The notes under the pieces: model-generated
The model's database searches: none
What the model was told of the DNA's origin: nothing
The model's input: only the letters and a program-made list of their open reading frames with translations
In this document: one piece after another, positions 48,301 to 61,389 of the stretch
Layout: each line of letters begins with the position of its first letter
Numbering within the stretch: position 1 is the first letter of the stretch
Translations under genes and position numbers: made by a program
NCBI RefSeq assembly: GCF_907165205.1
Contig: NC_058193.1
Location: 30,145,521-30,209,520 of the forward strand
Length of the DNA: 64,000 nt
From: Coccinella septempunctata
Taxonomy: Eukaryota; Arthropoda; Insecta; Coleoptera; Coccinellidae
Direction: 5' to 3'

Positions 48301-51300
48301 TCGTCGATCAAATTAAAATTTTCAGAATTTCAAGATATACAAAAGTGAAACAAAACTTATCACTATTCATTACCTTCCAGGTAGTTATAGCCGGCATTGA
48401 GGCTGCTGTAACTGTTGTCAGGGCCACCAATGAGGATTTTTCCTACATAAAGACCTTGGATTTTCTCGAAGAATGGTATAATCACACTGTGATCTCCATA
48501 GTCGACTGAAAGTTTTATTTCTGTACCTATCCATGTAACTTCTATATGATGCCATCGTCCATCTGATAAGACCTTAGTTTTCAATTCAAACTCTTCAGTG
48601 TTGAAGGTATACGCTAGCAAACCGTTTCTCAACTAGAAAGATTTGTAGATTTAAAACACAGAAACCACACCTCGTGTTTCAATAATGAAAAACTTACCGA
48701 CAATACAGCCGAACTGTTCTGTCCCACTTGTATGGACATCAGGAAAGTATCTGCTTGAAGTGTTCTTATGGAAAGTGCGTTCAACCAGGGTAACTGAATA
48801 GGTCTAAGTAAAGGATTGAAGGATAACGTTCCGTCTCCATTGAAATGCCATGGTGAACTTATGGCTGAAAAAAGTTCGTTCAATTGATTCAGCAATGGTT
48901 CGTTAGAGAATTACCTACATTCGCTACAATCTTTGCCGCCAAAGCCTCTAGGACACACGCATTGATACATATTCCAACCGTCTCTACAGGTGCCTCCGTT
49001 CTGGCAAGGTAGTGACTTGCAGAAAGATTTCTTTTCTGGGCATCCTGATGTTGTTCCATTGTCACTGACAAAACTGAAGGAGAAATAAATTTTCGGAGGT
49101 TTTCATTTCATACCACACTAACACATTAAGATCAAGTCAAGCGACTATTTTTCGAATAGAGAATGAATTTATTTTACTTTCAACTGCTTCTCGCATCACT
49201 TCTATTCTCACCATGATCGAAGACGTATTTCCCGAAAAAAATTGGTATATGTCTAAGTCGATATAAGGACCATAATTCGTACTTACTCGTTGAGATCAAT
49301 CAGTTTGTAGTCGACATAAAAGTTTGCAATGCATCCTTCAAAGTCGACGTTCTTGGTTTGAAACATCGAGGGTAAGGAAGGTAAACCACCCAATTCCAAA
49401 GGTCCAGTCAAATCGAGGAATCTATGGCACGTTTCTGTTGGAGACTCGCATCTTGGTTCCAATTCATGTTCAGCGTATGCTGCGCAATTCCATCTCTCTC
49501 CTAAATCTTCGCCATATTTCAGAGCTAATGCTGTATCACAATCATCGATGGCTAATGTCACCGTCTGCAATAAAGGTTGGAATGTAATCTTGTCACTTGA
49601 TATTTCAGGACCGATTTTGACTCACCCTGTTGAAGTAATGGACTTCGACAGTGTGCCAGTTGCCATCTGAAACCCCACCAGGAATTGCTGCAGTAGCTTG
49701 AGTGCTCTTATCCCCCAGAGAAAAAGAAAACTGCACCTTCCCATTAACTATTTCCAAAGCAATGAAATCATGATGCTCATTGTATCTTCCATTATATAAT
49801 AAGAGGCCGTTGAGAGACTGGGTAGCAAATCTGAAAAACACCAATGAGAAACGAAGTCCGACAAGTGTATATTCGTTGTAACTACCCCAATTTGATGTGC
49901 AAACGATGCCGTTGCTTCAAACTTGGTAAAGTGAGGAAAGAATTTTTCCCAAAGCTCCTACTTTTCAATTCACAAAATGGGGTGTACAAATCCGCTTTAT
50001 TTTCCAAAGAGCAATCTTCGCAGATATCGTCTATCGTGGCTTTCCTTGAGTTGCACGTTGGATCATCCTTGCACAACTCCGCCTTACATGTCTGCTCTTC
50101 AGTATGAATTTCGCAGTTTTTACCTGAAGGAATATTCGCTCAGAAAACCGCCAAAAAACTAAACAGGCATTTGAAATTTCAAACTGATCTTACCTGAGTA
50201 ATTCGTGGGGCAAACACAGGTGTAACCACCCTCCCTTATTTTACAAGTGCCGTTGTTTTGGCACGGTGAGGAATAACATAGATTCACTTCGGTATCGCAC
50301 AAATAATGTTCCTTTGAACCTGAAACGGATAAATCTAATCTTTTTTCCAAGCGTGTATCTGGAAGACATAGCACAATTGAATATTTTCAACTTCAACGCA
50401 CCTGTGAACCCTTCTGGACACTGACAGGTGAACGTGGTTACGGGGTAGATCGGCCTGAACAAGACGGTGTCGCTGCTGATGAACTCTGAAGCGTTACCAA
50501 ACTTCAGAACGGTAAGGCAGTCTTCAAAATTTAGGCACGGTTCTCTGACACATAAATTGTCGTCGAAGGGTAGGATCTGTTGAAAGTTTTCGGAGAAGTA
50601 GTAAGAAATATCGGAGTTGTTTTTGAGGATTTACCTGAACGGTTGATAACTTGGCCAAAATAGCTCTATTCAAATAAACTTTTTCTTGTAAAAACTGCGG
50701 CATATAAAACTCTTCCCTAGGCACATCTGGTCTTCTTACGGAAAAACTAACGTTCAATATTTTGGATTGGACATCCGTATCGTCCTAGAAGAGGAGGAGA
50801 TTCGTGTTTGAACAAAACCTTTCATGTATGTTCTAAATTTCTCTTCGCCATGTTCAATAAGACAAAAGGAAAAACTACATGAAGTAGTAGCATTATGTTG
50901 GAGGTTAGGCTACATTCTCAGCTAAAAACCTATACTTGGCACGAAGTTGCAAAAAATTTTAATGTCCTCTGGAGAATACTTTCTGAGATAGGTACCGAGA
51001 TCTCTATTTAGATATTAATTTATCCAAAAATTTCGACACCATCAAAAATCTAAATCTATCACAGGAAATATAAAAGAACTGTCTGCAAAATTAAAACCTC
51101 TCAAACTCACCTGAATGCTAAATATAAAAATATTCTCTTTCGGGCAAGGGATTATAGCAGCCAATCCGTCGATGAAAAAATTCAATAAAGGCGACAGGAA
51201 GGCTTCTTTGGTCATCTGGTTCAACCTAACGGTGATGGAGTTGAGGAGCATCTCTTCAGTTATGAGGACCACGGATAGCTGCATGATGGCCTTGACATCA

Positions 51301-54300
51301 TTCAGACCGTCCGATACGGACACCTCCATCGAGGCAATTTTAGGCACATTAGTGTTAAGTTGCGGCGACAGTTGTATCTGCCCGGTGCTCTCGTTCAATG
51401 CGATCAAGTTGGCGTTGTTCCCTGATAGTATTCTGTAGTAGAGCTTGTCGGAGACGTCGGCGTCGAAGGCTGGTATCCTGCCGATCGGAGCTGAGGGGAA
51501 ATAGTCCTTGAAGTTGTTGAAAAGGACGTAAAAATCGTGAAGCACTGGTGCGTTGTCATTGACGTCCGTCACTATGATCTCTACATGGGCATCGTTTCTG
51601 AGCGGTGGACTGGCCGCTCTCACAATTAGGTCGAATTTTTTCTTAGGACTCTCGTAATCCAGTTCTATCATGGTGATGAGTTCTGCCTTGTCGGAGCCCG
51701 GACGTGTGATGAGGGAGAAACTTTCGCTATCTTCACCGCCGATTATAGAGTATTGCACAATGGCATTTGGGCCTTCGTCTGGGTCTTTGGCATGGATGGA
51801 TCCCACAGTAGAACCTTCGAAGTAGATGAAGAAAATTGTTAAGTTTTGGTGGAACTAAAGAAATCAAAACGAGAAAAGACGATGCAACAACGCCACATTT
51901 TTCAACTTATCTAGACAATGCTCTTACCAATTGGGCTATTCTCTGGTATATAGAGAACGATCTTATCAGAGTCGAAAGCTGGAGGAGAATCATTTATATC
52001 TTCTATCCTGATGATGACAGGCACAGAGCTACTCAGCGTAGGCGATCCCCTATCTATCGCATAAGCCTCAAGTTCATATACGGCTACAGACTCCCTGTCC
52101 AACCCTTTGTTAGTTCTGATAACCCCACTTGTTGGATCGATCACAAAAGACCCTTCCTCCTGGTCCTTCTCGCTAAGTGTATAGCGTATCTTGCCATTAA
52201 GCCCAATATCGGCATCAGTAGCAGATACCTGAACCACAGATGTACCTGGAAATATCGATTAAAATATCTACAAGAAACAATTGAAGATGGACATACCCAC
52301 TAAAGCATCTTCGGGAACGCTGCCAGAATAAGAGGACTGTTTGAAAACGGGATAATTATCGTTGACATCTGTTACGGTTATTTCAACGTCTGTTGTGTCG
52401 GAAAGGGCGGGAGAACCTCCATCTTTGGCTGCTATAGTTAAGAGATAACCACTTTTGATCTCGCGATCTAGGAGTTTAGTGGTTGTTATGGCACCAGTTT
52501 GGGGATTTATAGCGAATTCCGTGACTGAAGGATCTCCCAGGCCCTCGGCGAGGGAATAAGTGATTTGCGCATTCAATCCTACATCGTTGTCCGTTGCGGA
52601 AACTACAAGAACCGTTGTACCAACCGGAGCATCTTCGAACACCTATGAAACCGATAAATCATGCAACTTACATATTGTAAGAAGAGATAATAGAAGTACA
52701 GTGGCTGGTGACAGACACTCCGAACATACCTAACCCAAAAAAAAACTTACGTTAGCAGTGTATGGAGCGTTCTCAAAAACTGGTGCAAAATTGTTGGCGT
52801 CAGTGACGTTGACATAAACTGTTGCTGTATCACTTCTGCCACCAGAATCTGTGGCCGTAACGGTCAAGATATATTTTTTCTCCTGCTTGTAATCCAGAGG
52901 TTGAGCTATAGTTATTACTCCTCTACCATTTTGGGATGTAATGGCGAACCGTCCGCGAACATTGCCGTTGGTTAATTCGTAGTGAAGACGAGTGTCTTCA
53001 TCGGCATCTGTTGCTGACACTGTAGTGACAGGAGTGCCCGGTGGATCGTCTTCAGCTACTACCGCTTCGTATATTTTGGGCTCGAAGGTTGGGTCGTTGT
53101 CATTGACATCTTGAACTGTTATGACAACGCTGGCGCTAGCAGATTGGGGAGGTTTTCCTTGATCAGTCGCGAAAACCTTTAAAGAATTCAATTAGAAGGT
53201 ATAGGTAGGTATAATGAAGGTTCATTTTACCTGAAACATGAACTTAGCCCTATCCTCCCTGTCGAGTTCTTTCGTGGTGTAGATCCAACCCGTGTGGTCA
53301 TCTATGGCGATAGGTAGATCTTTAGTATTTCCTCCGCTAGCGTCTCTTTCCGACATGGTATACCTAATTTCGGCGTTGGGTCCTTCATCGCCGTCATAGG
53401 CCTGAATTTTAACTATACTATAGCCTTTTGGAACGTTTTCAGATACACTCTCTTGGAACAGAGAAGTGTAAAAGCGAGGTGTATTGTCATTCACATCCCT
53501 GACCTGCAAAGAAATTGCACAAGTATTTATACGATGGAGTTTTTATATGTAAGGAAATGATTTGCCAATTTTATAAATTTGGCATTTCGTATTGGCTGAA
53601 AATAAACATGTACAAGTACTTTATCGTGTCTTACAATTGCATCAATAGAATTATCAAGCAGGAAAAAGAAATTGAAATTCTATCCAAAACAAAGACACGT
53701 GTTGAAATCTAACAAAATTTCCCTCAAACCCAATATGTTGACGATGACCTATGAATAAGCTTATCAGGGGATTTGTCCCAAAACGTATTCAGATAGATAA
53801 GATGTATCAGATTCCATTAAAATATCCAATTCACTCACATTGATTAAAACCTGTGTGGAATTGGATCTGGCTGGACTTCCCCCATCTTGCGCCCTAACAG
53901 TTAGTCGATAGCTTCTTATAGTTTCGTAGTCCAAGGGTTTCACCAGGGATATATCCCCGGTTAAACTGTCAATAGCGAACTGGGATTGGGTATTTCCGCT
54001 TGTAATGGCATACCTTATGGCTGCGTTATTACCTTGATCCGCATCTGTTGCCCTAAAGAATTTCAATGGTGAGCATAAGGAAGGAAGAAGAACAAACTGA
54101 GGTTAGTTATTTCGCTAATACTTACTTTATATGTAAGATAACAGGATTGGACACCCAATTGATGTCTTCGTCAATAGAAACAGTGTAGGTCTTCTCGGAA
54201 AACTGAGGATAATTATCGTTATCGTCCAGAATATGTATGACAACAGTGGCAGTGGATGACTTTCTAGCTGATTGTGGATTGGCAGAGTCTGTGGCGCTGA

Positions 54301-56164
54301 CTAAAAGAGTATAGACCTCCGTGCTTTCACGATCCAACGCTGTCCTGGTTGTTATGACGCCAGTTTTAGCGTCTATTTTAAAAGCCTTATTGTCTTCCTC
54401 CTCGGTGGATACTCCTCCACCATTGATGCTTTCTATGGCGTACTCTACGTCAGCGTTCTTACCGACATCTTGGTCTGTAGCCTTCAAGGTAATAACGGTG
54501 GAACCGATACTAACGCTTTCTTTGATACTGGCATCGTATTCTGTCATTTCGAACACGGGAGAATGGTCATTTGCGTCCAAGACGTTGATTTGAAGCATGG
54601 TGGTGCCTGATCTTGGAGGGAAGGTGTCATCTGTAGCCGTCACTCTGAAATAATGTACGTCCACTAGTTCTCTGTCGAGTTTGACTTTGGTGGTGACCAC
54701 TCCCGTTTTTGAATCGATGTCGAACATGGACTGGGTTCTTGAATCGAGCAAGCTGGTCATGGAATAAGTGATTGGGCTGTTTTCTGGATCTCTAGCTTTG
54801 ACAGTTGTGACTACAACACCTATAAGAGAAGTGGTGTAAAAGTTACTTCTCGATAAACATGCACATTCTTCAGTTATTTTCTTGTGCATAGTTAGTGTCG
54901 CAGATTACAAGACCTAGCTTTGAAAGTGTTGGAGTCAAGAGCATGAAAACGAACCCTATAATAACTGACAGGAACCCATTCAAAAATGGGATTGTTAGGT
55001 GAAATCTAGTTGATAGAAGACTTTGTAAGCCACAATGAACCCCATTGGTAGGGCTGATGTTCTCATACAGTGCTCATCTCCTTGACAATCAGTAACAGTA
55101 CAGAGAGTATATACAATATAATGGTGGAATTCCCATGAGTAGGAAGAACAGAAAATAACAGAGAAATGTTTTAGAATGAAATTATCTCGAACTGAACATC
55201 ACACTGAATGTAATTTGGAGTTATAGGTAGAGTTCAAATTACCTGGTTCGCATTCTTCCAAGACGCTCGCAATATACAGGTGGAGTTCGAAAAAAGGCGA
55301 CTGGTTTCTCAACTCCCTACGAACTCTCCTGGCTATATCAGAATCGTTGAAGACCTGATGATGATACACAACTTTCAGTCGATGCTCTGTATTCATCACC
55401 CTTACATCGTTGCAAAATGTCGAGAATAGGATCGTAACTTTCCACATAGGCTCGACTAGGCAGACATCCCTGCTAGCTACAAGATCCCCTTGGCTGTGTT
55501 CGATCATGAATCTATCGTCGTTCACATAGTGAAATGTAACGTTGCAATGGTCGTTGATGGTTTTCGGGAGGAACGCTCTTATGGAGTTAATGAACTGGGA
55601 CTTCTTCAAACAAATCTTCCTCCATCTTCCTGAGGTGGGGATCGCAAAGGATGCATATGTTTCTGAAATCCATTGCTTAGCCTCAATTATCCTATTCTTT
55701 ACAGACTGGTGAAGGTGGTGCATGAAAGGATTGGGTGAAATGCTTCTTCTTCTCCTCCTCCTGTAGGTGTCATAAAGATACTCATCATCTTCTTCATCAT
55801 ACTTTTCACAGTGGTCTCCAACGATAAATATACGAATTGGCAAACTATAATAATCTATATCTGTAAGTCTTTTCGAAGTCGAATCAATATGTACAGTGAA
55901 TAAATTAGGGTAATAAACTTCATCACAATTCAGCACTTCTCTCAGCTTCAATTCGCCAGAAACTGGATCGATCCTCATCAGGGACCCCACAAATGGTGCT
56001 GATTTCTTAGTGTTGAGCTCATATTGGCGTTCGGAGCCGAGCCTGTATACCGAGGAATTGAAGATGGTATCTCCAGGTTTGAGGGTGTTGTCAACTAGTA
56101 AGAAGTAGGCAGCTGTTTGTCCAAAGTAAAGTAAAAACAAGAGGAAGGTGTTCAATCTACCCAT
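42305..56164 (-). CDS. stan: Starry night / flamingo, seven-pass transmembrane cadherin
   Basis: Core planar-cell-polarity and neurite adhesion receptor at cell junctions (CELSR family). I read 33 exons on the minus strand: 56164-55243, 54819-54126, 54052-53839, 53503-53231, 53176-52751, 52642-52297, 52245-51928, 51814-51111, 50784-50635, 50576-50402, 50319-50194, 50123-49886, 49830-49626, 49564-49287, 49073-48919, 48864-48698, 48632-48374, 48245-47625, 47563-47364, 46638-46429, 46367-46181, 46114-45349, 45296-45152, 45093-44875, 44818-44598, 44488-44342, 44182-43994, 43942-43843, 43786-43677, 43618-43359, 43296-43120, 43064-42753, 42537-42305. Total 9747 nt, 3248 aa, every junction in phase. 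Order: signal peptide (MGRLNTFLLFLLYFGQTAA), 8-9 cadherin repeats (DANDHSP, DVNDNTP, DVNDNAP and others), EGF and laminin-G modules, laminin-type EGF (exon 18), hormone-receptor domain (exon 19), GAIN and GPS (exons 20-23), seven helices (exons 24-27), Ser-rich tail. An in-frame ATG at 56200 lies 12 codons upstream. The GPS reads CNHLGTFAILVD. Confidence 0.95.
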
Positions 56165-56545
56165 GAAAAATTGGTATGGTTTGAGAGGTGCTTTTAGCAT
56201 AATTCAGCCTTCTGTACATCTTTCCTTTCTATCTTCCCCGATGCAGTCTCTAGAAGAAAAATAAAGAATTAAACACGAACATTCTATGGTTTTAAACTCC
56301 TAAAATAGCTAGTGGCTAGAGTACACAAGAGGGAATTAGTATTTTTCAAGGAATCCATTAGAAATATATAGTTCGTCGCATTTGAATTGAAAATTCTTCT
56401 TTTTTCAATTCTCTTTTTATTTCTCTGCGGTAGCCACAGAAATGCGAGGAAAGAACTCAATCATTACAAATTCCCAACTAGAAAATAAAGTTTGACAGAT
56501 TCACGTAGATACTTCAACTATAAAAAGTACGGGATACCCAGCAAA
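56165..56545. promoter_or_regulatory. Shared upstream region of starry night and the COX8-like gene
   Basis: The two start codons diverge with 381 bp between them, so both 5' UTRs and promoters must lie here or in unseen upstream exons. No TATA box is obvious. A polypyrimidine stretch with TTCTCTTTTTATTTCTCTG lies at 56408-56427. Confidence 0.5.
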
Positions 56546-56782
56546 ATGAGCTTAGTCGATATGGTACGTCGTAATTTTTTGAATCAACATGCACGCATCC
56601 AATTCACTCAAATCAGATGGAAGTTCGTGCATGGTACCAAACCGAGAAACCCTGTGTCGAAGACGGAGAGGGCAGTTTTAGCTTCCATTATGTTGACCAT
56701 ATGGCTGACACCTGGCGCTTATGTCATCAGTCAAATCGACACGTGGAGAAAGCAAGCGAAAGGGGATGATGCCCTGCATTAG
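56546..56782 (+). CDS. Small membrane protein, cytochrome c oxidase subunit 8-like
   Basis: ATG at 56546 gives 78 residues: a basic, Arg-rich N-terminus (MSLVDMVRRNFLNQHARIQF) suited to mitochondrial targeting, then KPRNPVSKTERAVLASIMLT, one membrane segment (about residues 40-60, with a Pro and YV near its end) and a short charged tail ending DDALH. The pattern PVS..E, a single helix with a late Pro, then a polar tail, is that of subunit 8 of complex IV, a single-span subunit of the inner mitochondrial membrane. The size (family about 60-80 aa) fits. I cannot confirm the assignment by alignment, and a 5' exon may be missing. Confidence 0.5.
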   Translation: MSLVDMVRRNFLNQHARIQFTQIRWKFVHGTKPRNPVSKTERAVLASIMLTIWLTPGAYVISQIDTWRKQAKGDDALH

Positions 56783-59092
56783 GATTTCGAAGGTTGGATG
56801 ATGATTCGTTTGTATAGTTCACAATATAATATGAATTAATTAAAATGAAGTTTTGTTTAACTTTTCGTTCAGATGAGATGGAGATTAGTGGTTATTTTCA
56901 GTTTCAATGATCCTCTTGTGAATTTTTTGTGTTTTTGTGTAATTCAGCGAATACTTAGCCTCTTTGATGCATTATAATCCGCTGAACGCTTACACGCTAC
57001 ACCCAATTCCATAAGGCATTAACTTGGCAGTATGTATGTGTAGGCTTGTCCACATCTTGAAAATATGAGATCAGATAGGAGAAGGTTGTTTGGTTATCAA
57101 AGAACCCTTTTTGCTCCGAGCTCTCATGATCGGAGAGAAGAATTTCTCGGAGAAGCTCGTCTCTGATGTATGTGGGCTCTTCATCTCTTAAAAGATTGAG
57201 TCTTCAAAATGCTTATGCTTTGTATTTTTAGAACGAGTATTTGCTTTATTCTCCAGAGCATTCCGAAGACCTACAAAAAATAAGTCACCTTTATCAATTC
57301 ATGAGGGTGCTTTCTAACTTTGCAATGATCATTGAATTATCTATTAATTGTTCGATTTTTCTCTGGTTTTCAGCATTGGATTCCTCTCACATTTATTGAA
57401 CTATTTTCTGAGACAATTGCCTTTGTTCGATGCTAGGTATTCACTCCACATTTCCCTCAATAGTGTGGTTTCTGAATCTAGACTTTAATGTCTGAATCGT
57501 TGAAGCTCAATTCCATAGATGCCAGCAAAATAATTTTCCCTTTCACTGTAATTGTACCTCTGTAGGGACATCGGTTATCATATATATTGTATTTGTCCCT
57601 CTAGAGTTTATAAAAAAGCAAGAGGGCGGAGATCAGGGTGATCAGATTTATAAATTGAATATACTAATCTCCGGTTCTCTGGCTTTATATGAATTGGGGA
57701 ATAATTTCGAACACATTTTTTCACTAGGGTGCGCTGAAAGGGTTAAACAAAGATCTCACGAAGATGCCAAAATACTATGGTGCAATGCCAAGCTTCGAAA
57801 ATCCTTCATGACTTCTGAATCGATGATTGAGGATCGGATGAGGTCTCTTGGGTGAGAAGTCCACTGCAAGTAAGCTTCTATATGTGTTAAAAGCATAGTC
57901 TGAGGCATACTCCTATACAACAAGTGTGCCAGATCACGTTATTCTTTTTCAGTCAAAGAAGAGCACTTCAAAAGTAAAACTTAAGTGATATTCAACTGGT
58001 AGAGAACATAACCCAGTAACATTTATCCAAGCAATTGAGTCTGCTTTATCGATGAAGCAGTGCCACCAAGAACCCCCTGAATCTTATGAATAAATAATTT
58101 CCCGCCTCTGAATACCTGCGATAACCAAACATTCATTAAAATTCCTGGGAATCTACCGCCTTAATTGAATCGTAAGATAAGAATTCTGTTACATGTTTGG
58201 GTAATATGTAAATTGAAATTCTTACATTTTGAATTCAACGTGTTACGTGCTCTTTGTGGAGGCTGACCTTGATTTATTTGGTTCTCATCAGACCATCGAC
58301 TATTTGTTCAAGGGCCGTGAAATGGAGTTTATGTACCTCTGGCACTCTACAAGGATAACTTTGAAGCTTGTTCTTATACATTTCGAAAGACGCTGCTTTC
58401 AAGTAGGTGTCAACGAAAAATATGTTAAAATAGGTACATATAAAAGTTAATTTTCAATTCCACGCACCACCAGTATGAATCCGTCACATTACCACATCAA
58501 ATAGCTACTTTTCTAAAAAAAATTTTTCTTTTGATTCCAACATTCGTTAGTTTCAATTTGAAGAACAAGAATAGCCATTCGGGAATAGCACTAACGTGAA
58601 GTCAGGAGCTTTTGCTAGTTTTTTCAAATTCGAATATGATTTCAGGTACTCTAAGATAATAAACTCTTTTAAGTTTTATTCGGAAAGCAGAGGAAGATAA
58701 TGTTCATATTAAGATGAGTTGGATCTCAATCTTCAACACAAAACTCCTTGGAATTTCTCGTATAAATCACTGTCTAAACACGAGCTCGAGTCGTTACGAA
58801 ACCTTTTCATTTATACCTGCTCTAATCATGCGGAGAGGCAATTTCAATAATCGACCATCTACCTCTTAAGCACCTGTCTCTCTGGGGTCGCGTGTGAATT
58901 CAACAAATAGAAATGGAGCATAGTCAGTTTCTTGATTTTCTAGTTTTCGAGACAAACCGGAGGAAGGACCACAGAAGTGAACTAGAAGAACCTTAGTAAT
59001 AGATATAGTCGACGTTGCCAAGTAAACATAGGTTTCTCTTATCTCTTTAGTTACTTCAGGTTACTAGAGTCGTCTCCTAACAGCTTCTTTGG
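56783..59092. other. Gap with no recognised gene
   Basis: 3' UTR of the COX8-like gene, then AT-rich sequence. Open frames at 57655-57855 and 58229-58450 show no motif or good start context. Confidence 0.35.
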
Positions 59093-59537
59093 TACAGGGT
59101 TATTTCCACCTTATTGTGGAAAGTAAAGGAGCTAGAAGAAAAAGCTCAATACAAAATTTGTCTGCAATGGATTGAACTTTTATTTTTTATACATCGTTGG
59201 TTCTTACGGGAAAATGCACTTTTTCGTCCATATTTCTGAAACTATTCACATAACAGAAAGAGTTCAAAAACATTTTCTGCTCATTTCAAGCTGCTCTACA
59301 TAATAAACAAGAAAAAATATAGGTTGCCATTTGAAAAAATTAAGTTTTGATCGAACTTACCCTGTATATCAGATTGCTAAAAGTACAGATGTAACGTATG
59401 ATCCAAGATGTTGACAAAACCTGGGCAAAATTTAGTTTTGATACATTCATCAGAAAACTGGTATAAGCTATTTTAGTGAGCACCAACAGCTGTCAACATT
59501 TCAGGAAAAAGTCGAATATCTCAGAATCGGTGCTATA

Positions 59538-61134
59538 CAGGGTGTCCCGTAAAGACCACGTCAAACAAAAACGGAAAGTAGATCAGAATGTGCTCTACCT
59601 GATGTGAAAAAATCGTTCATAAGAAAGTCTCACAGATTTCGAGATATTTGATGTTTTATGAAAAAGTTGAATTTTTTCACTTAAAATGCTTTATCTCTTG
59701 CGGAAGCTACAATTAAATACTTTTCGAATCAGTTTTTTTCCGAAAAAATTTGTTGAATGATTACTTCAATTCATGCAATGAAAAATACCACAAAATATTA
59801 TACAGGGATTCTGAAAAAAAAAATGAAAATTCATGTTCTGAAGGAGTTTTTTTTTGTGCTGAATTCTATCTGACGTGGTATAAAAAAAAGACACTAGACC
59901 TTTTCTGCATATTACGTTGAAAAGTTGCCCATTTTGTGAGTATTCCGAAAAGGTAAAATACAGGTGATATCCTTCTTCACGAAAAAAGATGTTTGAATGC
60001 TTATCGAAAATGGAGCAGTTCTGTGAAAAATTGATTTTGTCACCTTTTCCACAAATTCTTTCATTTTGCAGATTCTGCTGAAACATATTGAATAATTCTC
60101 TTGAAAAATGTCAGTTAGTCCTTAAATTACTTATAAAATGAAATTATTCATTAATTGCAATGATATAATGTAATAACGCACAGGACCTTCAACATCAACA
60201 AATCTATTGTGAAGAAACTTTATGAAAATATCAATAATAAAAATTTAGGATTCTTATTAGAGCAAATGCTCAAAATGACCGCCCCCTTCGCTAATACATG
60301 CCCTGCATCTATTGAGAAATGACCTTTTCAAACCATACAAACTTCTTCCCGCTATTTTGGCTGCTGAAATACGAATGCGGTCCCTAAGTTGTGCTTCATC
60401 TCTTATAGGATTCGAATAAATTTCTTTTTTTGAAAAACCCCAGTAAAAAAATCCAGAGGATTTAAGTCTGGTGAATCATTGAATCGCATCACATCATATC
60501 GATGTTCGAGAGTTCTTTAGGCAAAGAAAAAGAAATAAAAAAACTCAGTCAGTGAATTAGCATCTTAATAACATTTTATTGATTTGTTGATTGATTATTT
60601 TCAGCAGGAAGTGCAAAATGAAAGTATTTATGGAAAAGGTGAAAAAATCAGGTTTTCACAGAAATGCACCATTTTCATTCACATTCAAATATCTTTTTTC
60701 GTGAAGAAGGTTATCTCCTGTATTTTACCTTTTCGGAATGCTCACAAAATAGGCAACTTTTCAACATAATATGCAGAAAAGGTCTAGTGTCTTTTTTTAA
60801 TACCACGTCAGATAGAATTCAGCACAAAAAAACACTTCCTTCAAAACATGAACTTTAATTTTTTTTTCAGAATCCCTGTATAATATTTTGTGGTATTTTT
60901 CATTGCATGAATTGAAGTAATCATTCAATAGAATTTACGGAAAAAAAACTGATTCGAAAAGTATTTAATTGTAGCTTCCGCAAGAGACAAAGCATTTTAA
61001 GTGAAAAAATTCAACATTTTCATGAAACATCAAATATCTCGAAAACTGTGAGACTTTCATATGAACGATTTTTTCACATCAGGTGAAGCACATTCTGATC
61101 TACTTTCCGTTTTCGTTTGACGTGGTCTTTACTG
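59538..61134. mobile_element. Inner foldback element with about 550-bp inverted arms
   Basis: Arms 59538-60085 and about 60590-61134 are inverted copies along their whole length (for example AAAGGTCTAGTGTC at 60778-60791 against GACACTAGACCTTT at 59889-59902). The left terminus is TA then CAGGGTGTCCCG; the right terminus has lost the GGGACACC part. A central spacer of about 500 bp holds a transposase remnant. Confidence 0.85.
60257..60490 (-). pseudogene. Mariner-type transposase C-terminus inside the foldback element
   Basis: On the minus strand SPDLNPLDFF appears near 60470. After a frame change come NPIRDEAQLRDRIRISAAKI and GLKRSFLNRCRACISEGGG, then HFEHLL and a TAA at 60259-60257. This is the third-catalytic-residue block and C-terminal tail of a mariner-type transposase. 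It shows that the element derives from an autonomous DNA transposon. Confidence 0.75.
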
Positions 61135-61389
61135 TATAAGACCATGGTTATCCAACCAAAGTTACCTTGAAATTTGACAAGGAATTCAAAAATGCAATAA
61201 TATACAGGATGTTCCATCTAAAATAGGAAAGTTGATACCAACAGGGAAAAAACGGAGCACCCTCTATTGAGGTGGGTTATAAAAAATAAAAGTTCAATTG
61301 ATTACAGACAAGTTTCGTATTTAACTTTTTCTTCTAGCTCCTTTAGTTTCCACAATAAGGTATAGGGACACTTTAACTCGGACACCCTG

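Larger units (their letters stand above)
59095..61389. mobile_element. Outer TIR element, 2295 bp, TA target site
   Basis: The left end 59095-59220 and right end 61262-61389 are inverted copies (ACCTTATTGTGGAAA, AAAGGAGCTAGAAGAAAAAG and AATTGAACTTTTATTTTTT-type blocks). Both carry CAGGGT-type termini flanked by TA. The left end lacks about 22 bp present in the right end. It encloses a second foldback element. Confidence 0.75.

Noticed and set aside
48915..48919. Alternative donor four bases downstream in the same exon
   Set aside because: GTAATT after 48915 is also a possible donor, but it shifts the following laminin-G exon out of frame.
48889..49071. ORF-like reading of the exon at 49073-48919
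   Set aside because: It is in the wrong frame. The EGF frame (SLPCQNGGTC) is in phase with both neighbours only with the donor after 48919.
51836..52303. Plus-strand open frame of 155 codons
   Set aside because: Shadow of the cadherin-coding exon 7 on the other strand. It has no motif of its own.
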